Shown one piece after another: positions 1-4,901 of a stretch of 10,868 bases of DNA (position 1 is the first letter of the stretch; each line of letters begins with the position of its first letter). The position numbers and the translations under genes are program-made. The stretch is from Pseudomonadota bacterium (lineage in GTDB: Bacteria > Pseudomonadota > Alphaproteobacteria > UBA8366 > JADFVY01), in the NCBI GenBank assembly GCA_015222795.1, contig JADFVY010000484.1, forward strand, positions 1-10,868. The letters run 5' to 3'. Under the pieces are notes generated by a model. That model worked only from the letters and a program-made list of their open reading frames with translations, had not been told where the DNA came from and did not search any database.

Positions 1-62
1 CTTGCCCGAAGAACCGGTCGCCGATAGCGGGACGGTTGGCCGGCGAGCGCGCTTGTGTTTGT

Positions 63-290
63 TTATGCGCCCGTTCGGATGGCAGGCCGCGGCGCGCCCC
101 CCGATAGCGTGACAGTCGGCCGCGGCGCGCCCCCCGATAGCGTGACAGTCGGCCGCGGCGCGGCCGTGCCCCCCGCCGGCATCGCCCAGCGCGTGGCGCA
201 GTTGAGGCAAAGCACGGTCCGACCGTCAGGCATAAGATGCGCGGCGCAGACAATGAAGCGCAGGCCGCAGCAGGGACAGATAATACTCAT
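63..290 (-). CDS. MJ0042-type zinc-ribbon protein with repetitive tail
   Basis: A 75-residue protein read from an ATG at 290. A GGGGA motif lies 10 bases upstream of it, so I prefer this ATG to the TTG three codons earlier. Residues 3-36 fit the MJ0042 zinc-ribbon pattern common in alphaproteobacteria: C5-P-C-C8, then LMPDGRTVLC28-L-N-C31 followed by TRW. The four cysteines should bind one zinc. After residue 44 the protein is low-complexity: two copies of PRPTVTLSGGA and a degenerate third, encoded by a 33-bp DNA tandem repeat. Members of this family often continue into a longer C-terminal part. Here the frame stops at 63, while a related repeat peptide (RRPTVPLSATG) lies in another frame at about 18-48. 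The tail may therefore be frameshifted or eroded. Function is unknown; such proteins are often annotated only as zinc-ribbon domain proteins. The domain call is fairly firm and the exact C-terminus is not. Confidence 0.65.
   Translation of the reverse strand: MSIICPCCGLRFIVCAAHLMPDGRTVLCLNCATRWAMPAGGTAAPRPTVTLSGGAPRPTVTLSGGAPRPAIRTGA
85..162. repeat. 33-bp tandem repeat
   Basis: Two identical 33-bp units lie head to tail at 85-117 and 118-150. A third unit begins at 151 and diverges after about 12 bases. A diverged copy of the GATAGCG/GACGGT part lies at about 18-42. The unit is 11 codons, so changes in copy number keep the frame of the overlapping zinc-ribbon gene and give its repeated PRPTVTLSGGA peptide. 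Each unit contains a run of six C, which could promote slippage. Confidence 0.85.
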
Positions 291-517
291 GACAAACAAT
301 TCCCCGTTTCATTGTCAAAGCGGATATTGGGCGATCTACCCCCCAAGTCTTTGAAAACGGGCCGACGTGGCCCCGGTCGGTAAATTGCCCTCCATGGAGA
401 CAACGCATGGCGCGGGGTTTTGTTCCAGAAGTGGCGCCCGATGTCATTCGCCCCGCGCGGCGGGCTCATCCTTGTCTGTTGAAGGACGAAGGATGGTGCC
501 GGGAGCAGGCGACGGAT

Positions 518-543
518 CGCCGATCCGCTGCAGCGGATCGGCG
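518..543. repeat. 26-bp perfect palindrome
   Basis: Thirteen bases either side of the centre (530/531, inside a CTGCAG) pair perfectly: the left arm is CGCCGATCCGCTG and the right arm is its reverse complement. No T-run follows on either strand, so it is not a classical intrinsic terminator. It could be a dimer-binding operator, a REP-like element or a cruciform-forming site. Nothing in the neighbourhood decides between these. Confidence 0.7.
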
Positions 544-614
544 TGGCCCTTAGAGAGGATGCTCGCCACCGTACCGCCCCTAGATGCCAGAAAACAAAGG
601 GCAATCCAAAGTAA

Positions 615-643
615 TTGACACTGCGTATAATAAAACGTAAAAT
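615..643 (+). promoter_or_regulatory. Sigma-70-like promoter for HNH gene
   Basis: A consensus -35 TTGACA (615-620) is followed after exactly 17 bases by TAAAAT (638-643), a 5/6 match to the -10 consensus, in AT-rich DNA. Transcription would begin near 650 and leave an untranslated leader of about 105 bases before the ATG at 755. A second TATAAT lies at 697-702 without a good -35 box. Confidence 0.6.
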
Positions 644-707
644 AAACAAATAATAAAAACACGTTTAAGTCAGGTATAAACTATGTCAACGGCGTGTATA
701 ATAGACT

Positions 708-740
708 TGTAGGTTGCTTGTATATGACTAACAACCCACA
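708..740 (+). promoter_or_regulatory. Inverted repeat in HNH leader
   Basis: TGTAGGTTG (708-716) and CAACCCACA (732-740) form a 9-bp stem with one mismatch around a 15-base AT-rich loop. The stem ends four bases before the AAGGA ribosome binding site (744-748) of the HNH gene. It could be an operator or an RNA hairpin affecting initiation; this is inference from position alone. Confidence 0.3.
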
Positions 741-754
741 TTTAAGGAAATAAG

Positions 755-1276
755 ATGAAACTAACGACCACGTTGCTTTTAAAACCCGGCATAACCAACC
801 CGAATTTTTGGTCGCCTGATAGATCCAGCCAGACTGAGCGAAATAAGATTCGTAGTACGGTTTTACAACGAGACGGGAACGCCTGTTTATACTGTGGTCA
901 TGCCGCTTCCAAGTACATGCACCTTCACCACGCAAACGATACGGGATCTTCTGACCCAGCTCATTTGATAACATGTTGCGTGGCATGTCATGCGGTCCTG
1001 CACATGGGCCGTAACTTAAGCCTAGGTGTAATTGAAATCTGGAAAACGCCGCTTTCACAGGTCGAAATTGTCAGACGCACGCGAGAGGGTGTGGCGAGCG
1101 GAAAGACTCTCAGCCAGGTACAGAAAACCCTGCGCTTGGAGAAGGGCCATTACGACCCCGGTAGCGTGGAATATGCCAATGATCTGATTGCGTCGATTGG
1201 TTCGAGTCCTCGGGCATATTTAGATGAACCGTTGAAGGCGGTCTTTGTGAAACTCAAACGTTGGCAGATCGAGTAG
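755..1276 (+). CDS. HNH/IcmJ (DotN)-like zinc-binding protein
   Basis: A 173-residue protein starting at ATG 755, with AAGGA six bases upstream. Residues 37-83 make an HNH-type zinc core: QRDGNAC44-x2-C47, then H56-L-H58-H59, then C75-x2-C78-H79 and H83. H58 or H59 with H83 sit where HNH nucleases place metal-binding or catalytic histidines, and the C-x2-C pairs would hold structural zinc. The protein also resembles, from memory, IcmJ/DotN of Dot/Icm type IV secretion systems: an RD..xCxxCG core, an I-E-I-W..P.LSQVE segment (residues 93-104), a GHYDP segment (131-135) and a basic C-terminal helix. No other secretion gene is present in the window, so a stand-alone nuclease or DNA-binding role is equally possible. 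Base composition is more AT-rich than its flanks, which suggests transfer. HNH core confident; IcmJ relation tentative. Confidence 0.7.
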   Translation: MKLTTTLLLKPGITNPNFWSPDRSSQTERNKIRSTVLQRDGNACLYCGHAASKYMHLHHANDTGSSDPAHLITCCVACHAVLHMGRNLSLGVIEIWKTPLSQVEIVRRTREGVASGKTLSQVQKTLRLEKGHYDPGSVEYANDLIASIGSSPRAYLDEPLKAVFVKLKRWQIE

Positions 1277-1288
1277 CCACCATTAAAC

Positions 1289-1341
1289 CGCCGACCCGGT
1301 GTCGGCGTTGGCTACGCCCCCGGCGCGTTAGCGCTGGGGGC
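1289..1341 (+). terminator. Two GC-rich hairpins after HNH gene
   Basis: Shortly after the HNH stop, CGCCGAC (1289-1295) pairs with GTCGGCG (1301-1307). An 11-bp stem then follows: GCCCCCGGCGC (1316-1326) with GCGCTGGGGGC (1331-1341), one G-T wobble, closed by the tetraloop GTTA. Neither is followed by a U-tract, so they may terminate in a Rho-assisted way or simply protect the 3' end. Position immediately downstream of a lone gene favours a 3'-end role. Confidence 0.4.
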
Positions 1342-1370
1342 AAGCCCGGCCGACGCAACATGGCCCCACC

Positions 1371-1618
1371 GAGTAGCCGCGATCCCCCAAATCCCGGCCG
1401 GGGATAAATCCCCTTACCTCATACTCTCAAAGCGTATTATCGGTTATGTCGGCTGAGTCGCCGGTCGAACAGGGGTGCCACGAATGAACAGGCAGGCATG
1501 CGCCCATCCTGTTACGAGCGCGTTCAAGCGCTAACCAAACATTTTGGCCTTACATGTCATCTTGCGGGCCGAAAGCCGACCTGTCGAACCGCTGCCTCGC
1601 ACAGCCGCTATCGATCCC
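1371..1618 (+). repeat. Dispersed direct repeat, left copy
   Basis: This shares two blocks with 3513-3680. The first (about 1371-1417) has GTAGCCGCGA then GGGATAAA. The second (1501-1551) matches 3563-3613 at 48 of 51 positions by my count, with weaker similarity to about 1618. The left copy carries about 80 extra bases between the blocks (about 1418-1500). The core has a short inverted repeat, AGCGC...GCGCT. Together the copies flank cfa and the hemerythrin gene in the same orientation. Confidence 0.7.
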
Positions 1619-1807
1619 TTTTTGGGAAGTCAGCGGCAGGCATTCTCCAAGTCCGGGAATGATCCATCTTAGGCTCATGCTGTCTGACCGGGTGATCTTG
1701 ATCCATGTCATTACCGCGATGGGCCTGGAGTGGTAGGCCGACACCAGCACAGGAGGAGACGGTTACCGCTGGAGTGAATTTACAAGCGATCCGGGAAATA
1801 TCGACTC

Positions 1808-2980
1808 ATGTCTGACAAAATGAAAAAGACGGTGGAGCGTCTGTTCGCGATGGCCGGTATAGAAGTCGATGGCAAGAATCCTTGGGATATAAAGGTTCAT
1901 GACCCGCGTTTTTATAGACGCGTACTCTCTGACGGCATTCTTGGTATAGGCGAGTCTTATATGGACGGTGACTGGGATTGCGAGCAGTTGGATGAAGCGG
2001 TGAACCGTGCCTTCCATAGCGATTTATACAATCGGATGACTGAACTTTCCTGGCACGACAAGCTGCAAGGTCTTCAGGCTCGTCTTATGAATATGCAATC
2101 GAAAAGACGTTCACATGAGGTTGGCCAGGCTCATTACGACAATGGAAATGAGCTGTATGAAGCAATGCTGGGCAAGCGGATGGTTTACTCTTGTGGATAT
2201 TGGCGCGCAGGTGCACATAACCTTGATGAAGCACAAGAAGCAAAGCTTGATTTGGTGTGTAGGAAAGTAGGACTTAAAGAAAGTGAAACAGTACTTGATA
2301 TCGGTTCGGGATGGGGGAGTTTCCTGATATATGCAGCGGAGAAATATGGAATAAAAGGCACCGGATTGACGGTCTCTAAAGAACAAAAAGCTCTTGCAAA
2401 TGAAAAAAGTGAAGGATTGTCTGTAGAAACATTAATTCAAGACTATCGAGAGCCTATTCTTGATGCTGGCGGCAGCCCACGTTTATTTGATCATATTGTT
2501 TCTATTGGCATGGTCGAACATGTTGGCCCAAAAAATTATCGTATATTCATGGAAGTGGTCGATAAGCATCTGAAGCCGGGCGGTTTATTTCTTCTGCATG
2601 TTATTGGGCAACCAACTTCAGTTCAGACAAACGACCCCTGGACACACAAATATATTTTTCCAAATTCGCAGGCACCCTCGATGACACAATTGGCCGAAGC
2701 CTCGGAGGGTATCTTTCACATCGAAGATATCCATACGTTTGGCACCGATTATGAACCCACTTTACTGGCCTGGCATAAGAATTTTAATGACAACTGGGAT
2801 ACGCTCAAAGAGTTCCGGAATGAGGACGGGAGTTCGAAGTACGATGATCGGTTCTTCAGGATGTGGAACTACTATTTATTGGGCGCCACGGGCTTGGCTC
2901 GATCTCAGAAAGCAGACCTTTGGCAAATCGTTTTCTCGCGTGGCGATATCCCAGGTGGATATCGCGCCATTCGCTTGTAA
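1808..2980 (+). CDS. cfa: Cyclopropane-fatty-acyl-phospholipid synthase
   Basis: A 390-residue enzyme close in length to E. coli Cfa (382). It transfers a methylene unit from S-adenosylmethionine to cis double bonds of phospholipid acyl chains at the inner membrane, typically in stationary phase or under acid stress. The N-terminal domain carries GESYMDGDWDC. The SAM-binding motif VLDIGSGWGS is at about residues 163-172. Residues equivalent to the E. coli bicarbonate site and active site are all visible: the Cys of YSCGYW, the Glu of MVEHVGPKNY, the His and Ile of LLHVIG, and the Tyr of FGTDYEPTLLAW. The C-terminus LWQIVFSRG matches the family. The start at 1808 has only a weak GGGAAA nine bases upstream. 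The middle of the gene (about 2220-2700) is noticeably more AT-rich than the flanks. It is bracketed by the dispersed repeats, so acquisition as a module is possible. Confidence 0.95.
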   Translation: MSDKMKKTVERLFAMAGIEVDGKNPWDIKVHDPRFYRRVLSDGILGIGESYMDGDWDCEQLDEAVNRAFHSDLYNRMTELSWHDKLQGLQARLMNMQSKRRSHEVGQAHYDNGNELYEAMLGKRMVYSCGYWRAGAHNLDEAQEAKLDLVCRKVGLKESETVLDIGSGWGSFLIYAAEKYGIKGTGLTVSKEQKALANEKSEGLSVETLIQDYREPILDAGGSPRLFDHIVSIGMVEHVGPKNYRIFMEVVDKHLKPGGLFLLHVIGQPTSVQTNDPWTHKYIFPNSQAPSMTQLAEASEGIFHIEDIHTFGTDYEPTLLAWHKNFNDNWDTLKEFRNEDGSSKYDDRFFRMWNYYLLGATGLARSQKADLWQIVFSRGDIPGGYRAIRL

Positions 2981-3033
2981 CCCACCCTGTTTGAGACGTG
3001 GCCCCTGAAGCCGCCGGCCCACGGCCCCGATTC

Positions 3034-3062
3034 TTGAAATACAACCCTACAGCTGTTATGGT
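3034..3062 (+). promoter_or_regulatory. Possible promoter of hemerythrin gene
   Basis: TTGAAA (3034-3039) and TATGGT (3057-3062) are separated by 17 bases, matching the sigma-70 consensus at 5/6 and 4/6 positions. Transcription would start near 3069, about 45 bases before the hemerythrin ATG. The spacing supports independent transcription of the hemerythrin gene rather than read-through from cfa. Confidence 0.45.
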
Positions 3063-3113
3063 TTTTCCCCGAGGAGGCGCCGGAAGCAAAACAGGCGCCG
3101 GAAAGGAATGCGC

Positions 3114-3518
3114 ATGTCGCTGACCAACCTGAAGGATGGGCTCAACACCGGTATCGACAGCCTCGATTACGAGCACCGCAAGCTCGTCGGCGTGATGGAG
3201 GCGATTTGCGACAGCTTCGACCGCGCCGATTCCGCGCCCGAGGTTTCCGACCTGTTCGGCAAGCTCTATGCCGAGGCATCGGCGCATTTCGCCCTCGAAG
3301 AGAGCCTCATGCGTGAGAAGAAATACCGCCTCTACGACGCCCACAAGGCCGACCATGAACAACTGCTAGACCAGATCCGCAACATGATGGAAGCCTGTGA
3401 GGACGGCAAGTGCACCGACTGCGGCATGAACCTGCGCGCCTGCCTGGAAGCCTGGTTCGCGGGCCACGTGACGGAGGCGGATAGCGGACTGCGTGGGTTG
3501 GCCGGCCCCTCCGGGTAG
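3114..3518 (+). CDS. Bacteriohemerythrin
   Basis: A 134-residue single-domain hemerythrin that should bind O2 reversibly at a non-haem di-iron site, probably in the cytoplasm, serving oxygen storage, sensing or iron handling. All seven expected ligands are present: H21 (LDYEH), H58 and E62 (HFALE), H77 and H81 (HKADH), H118 and D123 (HVTEAD). I start it at ATG 3114, because AAGGA at 3103-3107 is six bases away; the ATG at 3108 abuts the ribosome binding site. There is no signal peptide and no fused signalling domain. Unusual for such a small protein is a cysteine cluster before the last helix: C95, C100, C103 (C-T-D-C) and C110. It has its own likely promoter after cfa, and its 3' end runs into the right copy of the dispersed repeat. 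Confidence 0.92.
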   Translation: MSLTNLKDGLNTGIDSLDYEHRKLVGVMEAICDSFDRADSAPEVSDLFGKLYAEASAHFALEESLMREKKYRLYDAHKADHEQLLDQIRNMMEACEDGKCTDCGMNLRACLEAWFAGHVTEADSGLRGLAGPSG

Positions 3519-3680
3519 CCGCGAGCCCCGATCCCAACAGGGATAAAGCCTTTTACTTCAACCGCCCATCCTGTTACGAGCGCTTTCAAGCGCTAACCAG
3601 ACATGTTGGCCTTCAAAAGCCACTTGCGGGCAAAAAAAGACATCTCAAGCCACTGTCTCGGATAGCCGCGCATGACCCGT
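3513..3680 (+). repeat. Dispersed direct repeat, right copy
   Basis: This copy begins around the hemerythrin stop codon (GTAGCCGCGA at 3515) and runs through GGGATAAA to the highly conserved 51-base core at 3563-3613, then tails off by about 3680. It fills the gap between two convergent genes (hemerythrin and the TetR gene). The core contains AGCGCTT and AAGCGCT separated by two bases, a better palindrome than in the left copy. No transposase or coding remnant was recognised in either copy. Confidence 0.7.
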
Positions 3681-3707
3681 TCGAGACATTTATGTTGATG
3701 CGATCTG

Positions 3708-4322
3708 CTACACGTATCGACCTTTCCGCACAGCATCGGTCAGACCGCCAACATAGAACGCGACTAGAGACTCGCTCAGGGCCTCGGCCGTTTCATGCGT
3801 GGCAAGTTTCCGACTGCCTTCGAGCGAACAAATCCCATGCAGGGCCGACCAGAGCGCTCTTGCTGAATGAACTCTCTCCTTCTCCTTCCCAGGCGGAAAC
3901 AGCGGGCTCAAGGCGACTTCGACCAATGCCAGCAGTCGAAGAACCTTTTCATAGTGCCATTCAGGCAATTTCCGGTCATGGGGTAGGTGATGCTCGAACA
4001 GCAGGCTCCACCGGTTTCGATGGCGCCTCGTAAACGCAATGTAGCCTTTGCTCAGTCGCGTCAACGCCGCCTCGGGTCCACCATCGACCGGGATATCCTT
4101 TAACGCCTGGTAGAGAGCGTCCAAGGTTCTGCCGTTCAAATGAACGATCAGGTCATCGAGATCGGCAAAGATATTGTACAGCGTGCCATGCGAGTAGCCG
4201 ATCTCGCTCGCTACCTTGCGAACGGTGAGGTTTTTCGGCCCCTTGGCTTGGAGAACGCGTTCCGCAGCGTCCAGCGCCAAGCCGTAAAGTTCCTCGCGAC
4301 TGTGATCGGAACGACGCCCCAT
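3708..4322 (-). CDS. TetR/AcrR-family repressor, WHG-type C-terminus
   Basis: A 204-residue transcription regulator. The N-terminal helix-turn-helix lies at about residues 32-52 (TVRKVASEIGYSHGTLYNIF), preceded by the usual amphipathic helix LYGLALDAAERVL. The C-terminal half has W158-x3-H162-G163, as in the WHG ligand-binding domain subgroup (TetR_C_33 type). The protein should act as a dimer that leaves DNA when it binds a small, probably hydrophobic, ligand; the ligand is unknown. The ATG at 4322 follows only a weak AGGAT. The gene is divergent from the small membrane protein gene at 4453, and the gap holds two palindromes and a perfect TATAAT (minus strand, 4361-4366), so autoregulation and control of the neighbour are likely. 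It converges on the hemerythrin gene. Confidence 0.9.
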   Translation of the reverse strand: MGRRSDHSREELYGLALDAAERVLQAKGPKNLTVRKVASEIGYSHGTLYNIFADLDDLIVHLNGRTLDALYQALKDIPVDGGPEAALTRLSKGYIAFTRRHRNRWSLLFEHHLPHDRKLPEWHYEKVLRLLALVEVALSPLFPPGKEKERVHSARALWSALHGICSLEGSRKLATHETAEALSESLVAFYVGGLTDAVRKGRYV

Positions 4323-4360
4323 ATCCTGATATCCATTCTCGAAAGGCCTAACGGGGAAAA

Positions 4361-4389
4361 ATTATATTGACCACTGGTTAAATTCAAGT
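4361..4389 (-). promoter_or_regulatory. Promoter of TetR gene
   Basis: Read on the minus strand, a perfect -10 TATAAT lies at 4361-4366. Upstream, TTGAAT (4382-4387, spacer 15) or the overlapping CTTGAA (4383-4388, spacer 16) could serve as -35. The left operator-like palindrome lies between these boxes, so a bound repressor would block this promoter. Confidence 0.5.
4365..4384. promoter_or_regulatory. Left TetR operator-like site (imperfect)
   Basis: ATTGACC (4366-4372), a 3-base spacer and GGTTAAAT (4376-4383) repeat the layout of the perfect site to the right with slight degeneration. The centre is at 4374, 30 bases from the centre of the right site. That is about three helical turns, so two dimers would sit on the same DNA face. 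Confidence 0.55.
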
Positions 4390-4390
4390 T

Positions 4391-4417
4391 ACATAATTGA
4401 CCGTTGGTCAATTATGT
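4391..4417. promoter_or_regulatory. Right TetR operator-like site (perfect 12-bp arms)
   Basis: The arm ACATAATTGACC (4391-4402) is followed by GTT and its exact reverse complement (4406-4417). A perfect 27-bp dyad between a TetR gene and a divergent gene is a strong operator candidate. A further half-site TTGACC lies at 4417-4422. On the plus strand TTGACC (4367-4372) with TACATA (4390-4395) 17 bases on could be the promoter of the small membrane protein gene, overlapping both operators. Confidence 0.7.
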
Positions 4418-4452
4418 TGACCCTGGAACCGACGAAAGAAGGAGGCCAGAAA

Positions 4453-4695
4453 ATGTTTTCCGACTTGATCGAAGGGATCGCGTTCGTATGCATGCTCGCG
4501 CTGGTCTTTGTATTGTGGCGCTCAAGACTAACCGGGTTCGCCTTCAAGATTCTGCGCCTTGGGGCGCGGGCGCCGCAGCCCCAGGACGCTTGTGGCTTCT
4601 CCGTGGATCAGGGCGATCTGGCCAGTGAGGCCACATGCGCCCTGACTGAACAGGCCGACGGGGACTTCCTCGATCTGTTCGAATGTTTCGAATAG
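4453..4695 (+). CDS. Small single-span membrane protein
   Basis: An 80-residue protein that I do not recognise. I start it at ATG 4453 because GGAGG (4441-4445 region) lies about eight bases upstream; an in-frame ATG at 4414 lies inside the operator palindrome and has no ribosome binding site. Residues 6-22 (IEGIAFVCMLALVFVLW) form one membrane helix, followed by RSR and later KILR, so the C-terminal part is probably cytoplasmic. That part is acidic, has cysteines at about 47, 57 and 77, and ends DFLDLFECFE. Its divergent position opposite the TetR gene, sharing the operators, suggests it is the regulated target, perhaps a membrane stress protein or a partner of a transporter elsewhere. Function is not assignable. 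Confidence 0.6.
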   Translation: MFSDLIEGIAFVCMLALVFVLWRSRLTGFAFKILRLGARAPQPQDACGFSVDQGDLASEATCALTEQADGDFLDLFECFE

Positions 4696-4710
4696 GGGAC
4701 GGGGTCGTGG

Positions 4711-4788
4711 CCTCGACTCGCGGAATTCCGGGGACCGAATTCGTGTCCCGGAATTCCGCACAATTCCCCTGCGCTGCGTTTGTCGAGG
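4711..4788. repeat. Structured palindromic element
   Basis: An outer pair CCTCGAC (4711-4717) and GTCGAGG (4782-4788) encloses a long hairpin. In it GCGGAATTCC (4720-4729) pairs with GGAATTCCGC (4750-4759), and GGGAC (4731-4735) pairs with GTCCC (4745-4749), with one bulged G and a loop containing the palindrome CGAATTCG. GGGGAC/GAATTC-rich hairpins of this style occur around REP-associated transposase genes. No transposase is present here, so this could be a solitary REP-like element. It may also end transcription of the small membrane gene, whose stop is 15 bases upstream. Confidence 0.6.
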
Positions 4789-4901
4789 TTCCCGTGATGG
4801 CCGAGGCCAACGGACAATCCGAGACTTTTCACCGGCAGGCGCCATGTGCGGTTTTGACAGACGCGGTTACTTCATAGGCAACTTTTGATACATTATCTCC
4901 A

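Larger units (their letters stand above)
291..754. other. Intergenic region upstream of HNH gene
   Basis: I see no convincing gene in this stretch between the divergent zinc-ribbon and HNH genes. The open frames in it (for example 287-649 minus and 367-618 plus) have no recognisable domain and lack good ribosome binding sites. Up to about 600 it is GC-rich and contains a perfect 26-bp palindrome. From about 603 to 754 it turns sharply AT-rich and holds a near-consensus promoter and a leader for the HNH gene. Confidence 0.6.
1277..1807. other. Intergenic region between HNH gene and cfa
   Basis: About 530 bases with no convincing gene. It holds two hairpins (1289-1341), the left copy of the dispersed repeat (about 1371-1618) and the cfa upstream region. 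A strong AGGAGGAG at 1751-1758 has no usable start codon behind it and may be the trace of a lost start. Short open frames at 1550-1750 on both strands overlap the repeat and show no domain. Confidence 0.55.

Noticed and set aside
287..649. Overlapping open frames in the 300-650 region on both strands
   Set aside because: No domain, no ribosome binding site, and they overlap each other and the palindrome.
1311..1341. Possible integron attC site (GTTGGCT and GTTAGCG near hairpins)
   Set aside because: The heptamers do not fit the RYYYAAC/GTTRRRY pair in the right order and no integrase or cassette structure is present.
1550..1750. 60-66-codon frames on both strands before cfa
   Set aside because: They overlap the dispersed repeat, show no recognisable motif and lack good start signals.
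4414..4452. Earlier ATG (4414) for the small membrane protein
   Set aside because: It lies inside the operator palindrome and has no ribosome binding site, whereas ATG 4453 follows GGAGG.
4683..4877. 64-codon plus-strand frame over the structured palindrome
   Set aside because: Its sequence is mainly translation of the hairpin arms, and it overlaps the previous gene in another frame without a ribosome binding site.
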